From Pinus tabuliformis (lineage: Eukaryota; Streptophyta; Pinopsida; Pinales; Pinaceae): a stretch of DNA of 64,000 nucleotides. A program made the translations under genes and the position numbers. Of this stretch, positions 57,921-64,000 are shown piece after piece. Location of the stretch: NCBI GenBank assembly GCA_031772625.1, contig CM062810.1:869445650-869509649 (forward strand), in the 5' to 3' direction. Below the pieces are notes generated by a model. The model was not told the origin of the DNA, did not search any database, and saw only the letters and a list, made by a program, of their open reading frames with translations. Every line of letters starts with the position of its first letter. The first letter of the stretch is position 1.

Positions 57921-60049
57921 GTTGTAATCATAGAAAAATTTAGGGGTGAATGTTCGCCGAAATTAAGGGGTTTTAAATTTTTAGTGGGCGAATATTTTGT
58001 ATCATAGTACATTTTTACAAATCACCTCAAATAGCCCACCTTATTTTAAGGGAGAGGGTAAAAAAGGTAAATCTAGCCCTTGAAATTAGGAGTTAGAACC
58101 TTCCATTCACCCATTTTCAAGAATAGTTTTTATTTAAGTGAATCCATTAGCCCATTTTCAAGAATAGATTTTATTTAAGTGAATCCTATGGGCCAAATAC
58201 CATATTTATAAAAGAGGTATGGTAAATTAATAAAAATATAAATAAATGAGAGGTATGGTAAATAAATAAAACATTTTTTATATTTACTCCATAAGTCACC
58301 TTATATACATGCAAGGGTGTAAACAAATAAAAATATAAGTAAAGTGGAGGTATGGTAAATAAATAAAACGTCTTTTATACTTACTCAAAAGGTATGGTAA
58401 ATAAATAAAAATATAAATAAACTAGACGTATGGTAAATAAATAAAACCTCTTTTTATATTTAGTCCATAACCCTCATTCTATTTATGAAGGCTCAAGAAA
58501 GAGGTTTTATTTAAGTGAATCCTATGGGCCAAATACCATATTTGTAAAAGAGGTATGGTAAATTAATAAAAATATAAATAAACGAGAGGTATGGTAAACA
58601 AATAAAACATTTTTTTATATTTACTCCATAAGTCACCTTATATTTACGAACACTCAAAAAATGTGTTATGTTTAGGTGAAACCTATGGGCAAAATTCTAT
58701 GGGACAAATACCATGGACTAGATTGTTATTAATTCCATGCAAAAAAACATTATTAACCCTGATAGTAGTATTAATAAAAATAAAAATGGCACATGGTATT
58801 GACCCATGGTATTCACCAAAATGGCACATGGTATTGATCCATGGTATTCACCTGGAATGTAGACTATTTAAATGGGGGAATTAAACCAACATAGATCCAT
58901 CTTTACTCTGGATCTACTAACCCCCGAGAGGTATCAAATATTGTGATATGCAAAGTTACTAGCATAGAATGAAAAAAGATTTGATCCCTCTCGGGGATTG
59001 GTGGATCAAGAGTAAAAATGGATGTTGTAATTTAATGTATGTTAAACATTTTAGCTTTTTTAAAATAAAAAAAATAAAATAAAAATCAATTATTAATTTT
59101 ATTAATTTTTATAAATTACTAATAGTAATTTTTAAGCTCCAGGTTTATGATAACCCATGGTATTGACCCATGGTAATACCATGGTATTCATGTGAGCATA
59201 GACTATTTAAAGTTGAAATTCTATCATCTTAGATCCATCTTAATTCTGGGTCTACCAAGTGCTCAGAGGGATAAATAGATTTCATCCCTCTAAGAGTGGT
59301 AGATGTGGAGTTAAGATTGATATAGGTTGGTTTTTATGATAATGAAGATATTAAATAAACTTATGAAATCATATCGTAAAAACATCTTAAGGTGAATGGT
59401 TAAAGCATAGACATTGGACAAGTATATTTTATGCTTCTGTTTTAAACTGAAACAAATCCAGGGCTAAAAGGAATGGATTGATTGCACTAGTCATCCTTCT
59501 ATAACTTTCCGACATATGCTGGAGTAAACAGATTGTAATTTGGGTAATTTTTCTAACTGCAAACAGGAACATACTTGTGTATTGGCAGGGTGGTTACGAG
59601 GTCCCTAGAAGTGATGAATTTGAATTTTTCTTTGTTTTATATATAGTATTAGGTTTTTTCTCATGCTTTCTGTGAATGACATGGGTGAATTTTATCCTAC
59701 ACCCACTAGGTTATCGATATGTAATTTCAGTAATTTTGATTTCAAAAGATATTTTAAAGAAATGCAATGATTTCATTTGTGTATTCAATAAACACAATAT
59801 TCTAATGGAATTCTGCATTTGTGGTTTACCTATACAAATTCCATGGAGAAGTGTTAGTGGTGTGACATCAATTTTCCTCAAGCAGAGGCTTTACTTTTAC
59901 TCTTTTTGGAAGCAAATACTTTCTTCCAACATTTTTGAGTTCCATGAAAAATTTGAAAGTCCTAATAGTATTCAATTATGGGTTCAAGAGAGACATAGTA
60001 TTCAATTATGGGTTAAAGTGATCCACACTAAATGATCTATCGGCCTTAT

Positions 60050-60378
60050 CTTCACTTAGTTTAAGACTATTCACTTGGAGAGGTTGCATGTGCCCCCACT
60101 TCAAGAGCATAGTAAAGTCATGTAGAACTTAGAGAAGCTATCTTTAAGCTTTTAGTGAAGAATGGAAAAATGTCTGGGTTCAATAACAACCAAACCAGTT
60201 GAGCATTAAGCTTCCAATAATGCTAGATTTTAACCTTGAGCACTTTTGTGATTTGGAGGAGATGCCCCCTCGTATTCGTGACACATCTTCAGTTGTGAAT
60301 TGTACTATTACTAACTGTCATTTCCTTTGAAAGTTACCTGATGACTTGGGGAACCTCAAATCTTTAAGAATGTTAAGG
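60050..60378 (+). pseudogene. fragment of an NBS-LRR type resistance gene, LRR part
   Basis: The plus frame over 60202-60378 reads KLPIMLDFNLEHFCDLEEMP, then NCTITNCHFL, a TGA stop, and LPDDLGNLKSLRMLR. The LxxLP/LxxLxxLxxL spacing and wording match leucine-rich repeats of conifer TIR-NBS-LRR proteins, which detect pathogens in the cytosol. Upstream, 60110-60145 has NLEKLSLSF in the same style. No TIR or NB-ARC part is present, and stops break it, so it is a captured gene piece and not a gene. It lies inside the hAT-like copy B, in the 2.9 kb segment not found in copy A. Confidence 0.6.
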
Positions 60379-61488
60379 AAGGAAAGAAAGTACATTATGC
60401 TAAGTTCTCTTATGCTTTTCAAGTTTTTCTTGGATATCTACGACGTTTCAGGTAGGAAAGTACATTCTGTTAATGAAAATTTTTCTTGGTGGAAAGGCCC
60501 AATTTCAAATTCTAATGCTTTTAAAAAACATTGTATAATTGTAATGTTTCTAAAAGGAAAGCATATTTTTTCAATTTAAGTATCATGATCCCATATTCCA
60601 ACTTATTTTCAATAACCCATTAGGCTTTGTAGCTTTGAATAAATCCATGTCTTTTGATAAGATCCTCTTCCAAATTAGAACGCAGTTTCCTTTTGGCAAT
60701 AACCACATACAATGTATTGATTTTGTTATTGAGAAAATATAGGTTGTGAAACAAGCTTGTGCCATACAAGGACTTGATTCATTGATTATGTATCAATTAT
60801 GGCTCTTGATGTAACAATGTCTTGATTTTGTTGCTTGAAAATAGAGGTTACGCTTTACTATTTCACATAATTTCTTACAATCTTTCCATAAGTATTGATT
60901 TGTAATATCAGAGGGATAACAGTAATGAAAAAGGTAATATTCCCTGGTTTGAAGTTACCCTCTTACTAAATATTTAAATATGTCACCACAATTTAACTGT
61001 TAGTTAAAGGAATTGTATTTGATTTGTAAACAATTCATTGCTTGATTTATAGATTTTGATTTTTTCCCTTTTTTATTTTTTTCTCAAATTTGGTATGACA
61101 GATCTTCCAATATTTGGGTTCCCTAGTTTCCCCACCATAGCTATGAGGTTCAGATGCTGTGATTAAATATTCTCAGAACATTACAACTTTTCTAGTAAGT
61201 GTGCTTTGAAACATTGTTGTTGCTTTTCCACGGTGTTAATGCAAATAAGCACTACAACTAGTGCCATTATTTAGATTAAGTGTCGAAATCTAGGTGGTCT
61301 TGTAATGATGGAGTGATTGTTTTCTAGCTACTAAGGCCATATGCATTTTTATCTCTTATGTTGTCTTGAGATATTCAAATTAAGAATAATAATTGAGGTC
61401 TCGTTTCCACTTTAGATTGCAGTCAGTTTCTTGAACATAATATATAGTAGATTATATTTTACTAATCAACTGTGGATGTGATCCCTCG

Positions 61489-61594
61489 CAGGAAAGGAAA
61501 TTCAAAGTGACTTTGATTTCACATTGATTTGTCAAAACATCCACACAGGAAAGGAGATTCAAAGTGACACTGATTTCACACTAATTTGTCAAAA
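61489..61594. repeat. 57-base tandem duplication inside copy B
   Basis: CAGGAAAGGARATTCAAAGT begins at 61489 and again at 61546. The two units differ at a few positions. It lies in the copy-B-only segment downstream of the LRR fragment. Confidence 0.75.
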
Positions 61595-62884
61595 TGGAGG
61601 CAAGAGAAAAGGAAACTTTGTATTCAACAATGCTCTTAATTTCATATGTACATGCACAGACATATTAGTAGAAAATATTGAAGGGTTGCCTAAGTAATAT
61701 TTTCCATTCCACTACATTCTTTACAGCTTGTAAATAAATAACTCGGAACAATTCATTACACTACTTGTTATTCTTTATTAATCAGTGGTTAAGATTTTGA
61801 TATTGAACTAGCTAAGATTTTTCTACCTTCTGTAAAATTGTGTGTTCTATAATGCTTCTTTTCCATTCACTATGTATAGCAGATAAAGTGTGTCTAATGG
61901 AGTAGGAAGATTGGAAAGTCTTGTGATCCTTGAACTATGTTACGAGGCAGAAACCCAATGGGGCAGGGTAGGTGCATCCCCACAAAGGGGTCACAAATAC
62001 CAAAGTTGGTATTGGCTAGTGCCTTGAGCTAAACAATTTCCTTTACCCTTGTATCAACAGTGAATTCGGAGAGGATTCTAATATTATCTTTATAAGATTT
62101 ATATCAGTTAAGATTGATGAATAAAATTCATGAGACATGAGCTAGGATGTCCTTACAAGGTGGTTGTTGATTATTGGAAGCTATGATGGCCATTATGTCA
62201 GGCTAGGTGGTCGCACTCCCTTGATCGTGAGCATGATTGTGATCAAGATGGAAGACTTCATAGTCTAGATTGATTGTTTAGCAATGATAATTAGTGGGCT
62301 CATTCACAAAAGCTTCTATTTCACTAATCCTTTTTATAGAGTTGTCAGATTCAATTTCCAAAGGTTTTAATTACACTATAGAGTTGAGTTCGGAGAGAGT
62401 TGTGATTCACAGTGTTAAGTATAGCAGCTATGACACTTGAATGAAGACAAGCATAGTAGATGTATCAGACTCTGTTATAAGCTTACCTGCATATAATAAG
62501 GGACTTGGTTGGCTTTTTTATAATTTTATAAACAAGTTCCATGTCATGGAAATGTGAAAAAAAACAGTGATATTGCCACCATGTGGCTCTTGTCATATAT
62601 GGTTTTATACTTTTTCAAAAAAATCTCTAAGAGTTCACAATGCTAAGTTTCACTAGGACCTTACAAACTTTTATTATTTAGTGAAAGACTCACCAAGATC
62701 TTACAAGATTTTATAATTGAGTAAAATATTCGTAATGCCTGGTGAGAGATTCGCCAGAAAATTATATATACATATTAAATTATTTATAAAATCGCCTTCC
62801 ATTTTTCCTATATACCATGGAGATTCACCCATTTATTATACATATAAAGTTAGGGGGGGTTCTTAAAATTTCCCTGGTTATAAT

Positions 62885-63130
62885 TTTTGACATGTTGCAG
62901 CTAGATGTAGAAGAATAATGGTTCAAGATCATCACATTCCAGGTACATTCAGGGATATTGATTTTCTTCCAATATGTTTGGTCACAAAGTTGTTGATTGC
63001 TACAGAAGGAATATGAAACATGTAAGATGCTATGCATGTAACAAGCTTGGACATAGAGCAAAGGAATGCAAGAACAAATTATAGGGACCATACCAAAAGG
63101 AGAAAACATCATCACGCTTGAAGATATGGA
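62885..63130 (+). pseudogene. gag: gag of Copia-type array, copy 3, 3' part
   Basis: Continues the copy 3 gag after the hAT-like element: a degraded first knuckle (DMLQLDVEE frames), then CYACNKLGHRAKEC near 63030-63071 and the KIWKKKEV-like tail near 63125. It aligns with 46574-46820 of copy 1. Confidence 0.7.
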
Positions 63131-64000
63131 AGAAGAAGGAAGTATAGTCAGAAAGACATGGCATAGCACAATATACTCAGACACAGCACAACACAGAAAT
63201 AGCAGACTCAGGGGGAGCTGAAAGTGTAAAACTTCAGTGTCCTAAATCTCATACGCAAGTTTCATAAAGGGAAGTCACGTATATATGCGAGTTAGACAAT
63301 GCACAGTCGCGTATATGTTAGTCTGAGGAAAAGCAGTGGGGACATGCTCAGAAAAAGGTTTTGATATGATTCAATCCATTATTTGCTCTATTGGTTAATA
63401 GTTACAGTGTGCTGAGGATGTGTGGAAATGTCTTGATACTTGTAAGATGTTTAGAAGTGTTTTTGATGATGATGATGTCTTGATGCTTATTGTTTATTTA
63501 TGCATGATCAGATCTAACAGTAAATAGATGGCAGAGGTTGAGGGGGAGCATATGCCTTTAATAATGCATTGTTGGCATTATGGTTAAAAGTACTTGGTGA
63601 TGATGCTTATATGGCTAAATGATATATCTTGCTATGATGTGGTTATGAGTTGTCCATGGTAAAATCTTAGATGATTCTTGGGGTTACATAGTAGATGTTC
63701 AGATCATATTTGTGGATTGATCCTTAGATGGTGCATATATGATGCTTATATGGTGATCTTCATAAGGATAAGGAGAAGTACAAAGCTTGAATACACAACT
63801 TCATTACTTGATGATGAGTCTCTCATATGTTGTTGTCGTCATATGCATAAAGATCATGATGCAGGATTCCTATAGTTCTTGGTGCTCATGCGGATGAGGA
63901 TTGTTGAAGTTGTTGATATAAAGAAGCCTTGATAAAAGACCTTGAGCTCAAGATACATAGTGTTGGATACATGAATGATTACTCAAATTTGCATTGTTGG
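63131..64000 (+). other. non-coding 3' region of internal 3, cut by window end
   Basis: Aligns with 46821-47690 of internal 1, with AGGGGGAG words near 63209 and 63540. It ends mid-element at the window edge. Confidence 0.7.

Larger units (their letters stand above)
57929..62876 (+). mobile_element. hAT-like non-autonomous DNA transposon, copy B (carries an LRR fragment)
   Basis: 4948 bases. Ends match copy A (CATAGAAAAATTTA and, read inward from the right, CAGGGAAATTTTA). Flanks are GTTGTAAT (57921-57928) and GTTATAAT (62877-62884). Copy 1 of the gag shows the uninterrupted site GTTATAAT at 46566-46573, which confirms both edges and the 8-bp duplication. Left part 57929-59797 and right tail 62707-62876 match copy A. 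The middle, 59798-62706, is missing from A and contains the LRR fragment plus other sequence I do not recognise. No transposase is seen. Confidence 0.8.
43496..64000 (+). mobile_element. tandem array of a Copia-type, gag-only LTR element
   Basis: Three LTRs alternate with three internal regions: LTR-int-LTR-int-LTR-int. Each LTR starts TGTTGGCATTATGAGACAAG, ends CCAACA and is followed by a TGGTATCAGAGC-type primer site. Internal LTRs are preceded by AAAGGGGGAGAT. Internal regions (3876, 3471 and more than 7100 bases, the last including a 4.95 kb hAT insertion) carry a coiled-coil gag with zinc knuckles but no protease, integrase or RT I can recognise. Sharing of LTRs fits unequal recombination between LTRs. 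Multiple purine tracts and a long gag recall the Sirevirus branch of Copia, but without pol this cannot be settled. The array right end is outside the window. Confidence 0.88.

Noticed and set aside
60050-60378. A working resistance gene
   Set aside because: Only a short LRR piece with stops is present, without TIR or nucleotide-binding domains, and it is enclosed by transposon ends.
43496-64000. Ordinary segmental tandem duplication instead of LTR-based array
   Set aside because: Unit edges coincide with LTR edges, purine tracts and primer sites, which is expected from LTR recombination and not from random breakpoints.

Overview
The window looks like a piece of a large, repeat-filled plant nuclear genome. 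It has many decayed LTR retrotransposons, a tRNA-derived SINE, hAT-like DNA transposons and no intact host gene. A leucine-rich-repeat fragment at 60050-60378 resembles the LRR region of conifer TIR-NBS-LRR proteins, so a gymnosperm is my best guess (inference only; species cannot be fixed from this sequence). Nothing here looks bacterial: no operons, tRNA or rRNA genes, or CRISPR.

Layout. 1-7631: a minus-strand retroelement 3' end (possible LTR and polypurine tract near 2009, then a broken additional ORF) split by a 3.06 kb hAT-like element (3312-6368, 8-bp target duplication). About 8464-12824: a plus-strand Tat-like Ty3/gypsy element (X) with gag, a zinc-knuckle array, protease, a second gag-like domain and RT. 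It is fused at about 12825 to the gag end of a second Ty3/gypsy family (Y, Athila/Tat-like). Copy Y1 runs 12825-28898. It is interrupted by a complete minus-strand chromovirus (15283-21080, TSD ATGTG) and carries a 1 kb array of TTCAATCGATTGAA-type repeats and a long 3' additional ORF. One LTR (28899-30335, holding a SINE at 29610-29818) ends Y1 and begins Y2, so Y1 and Y2 are tandem. Y2 gag is interrupted by element Z (31989-41008, TSD ACAGG), a complete LTR element with gag and protease but no recognisable pol. Y2 ends inside its RT at about 43483, next to a Copia-type array.

43496-64000 is a tandem array of a Copia-type, gag-only element: LTR1 (43496-45512), internal 1, LTR2 (49389-51405), internal 2, LTR3 (54877-56876), internal 3 (runs off the window). 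Each LTR is followed by an initiator-Met-tRNA-type primer binding site. The internal LTRs are preceded by repeated AGGGGGAG tracts, and exact 199-bp cassettes sit just upstream of LTR2 and LTR3. In internal 3, gag is split by a second hAT-like copy (57929-62876, TSD GTTRTAAT). The matching uninterrupted site survives in internal 1, and the hAT copy carries the LRR fragment.

The parts form an insertion history: the older Y tandem was hit by the chromovirus, the SINE, Z and the Copia array, and the array was later hit by a hAT element. Disrupted reading frames are mostly broken by TAG/TAA/TGA stops of the kind made by C-to-T decay, especially CAG to TAG, as expected in heavily methylated plant repeats. 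The features most worth a second look are the 199-bp cassettes, the LTR hairpin modules and GCGTATA/ACGCGGGTT motif pairs, the LRR-carrying hAT element with its inverted sister copy, and the eight-stop, frameshift-free chromovirus polyprotein.
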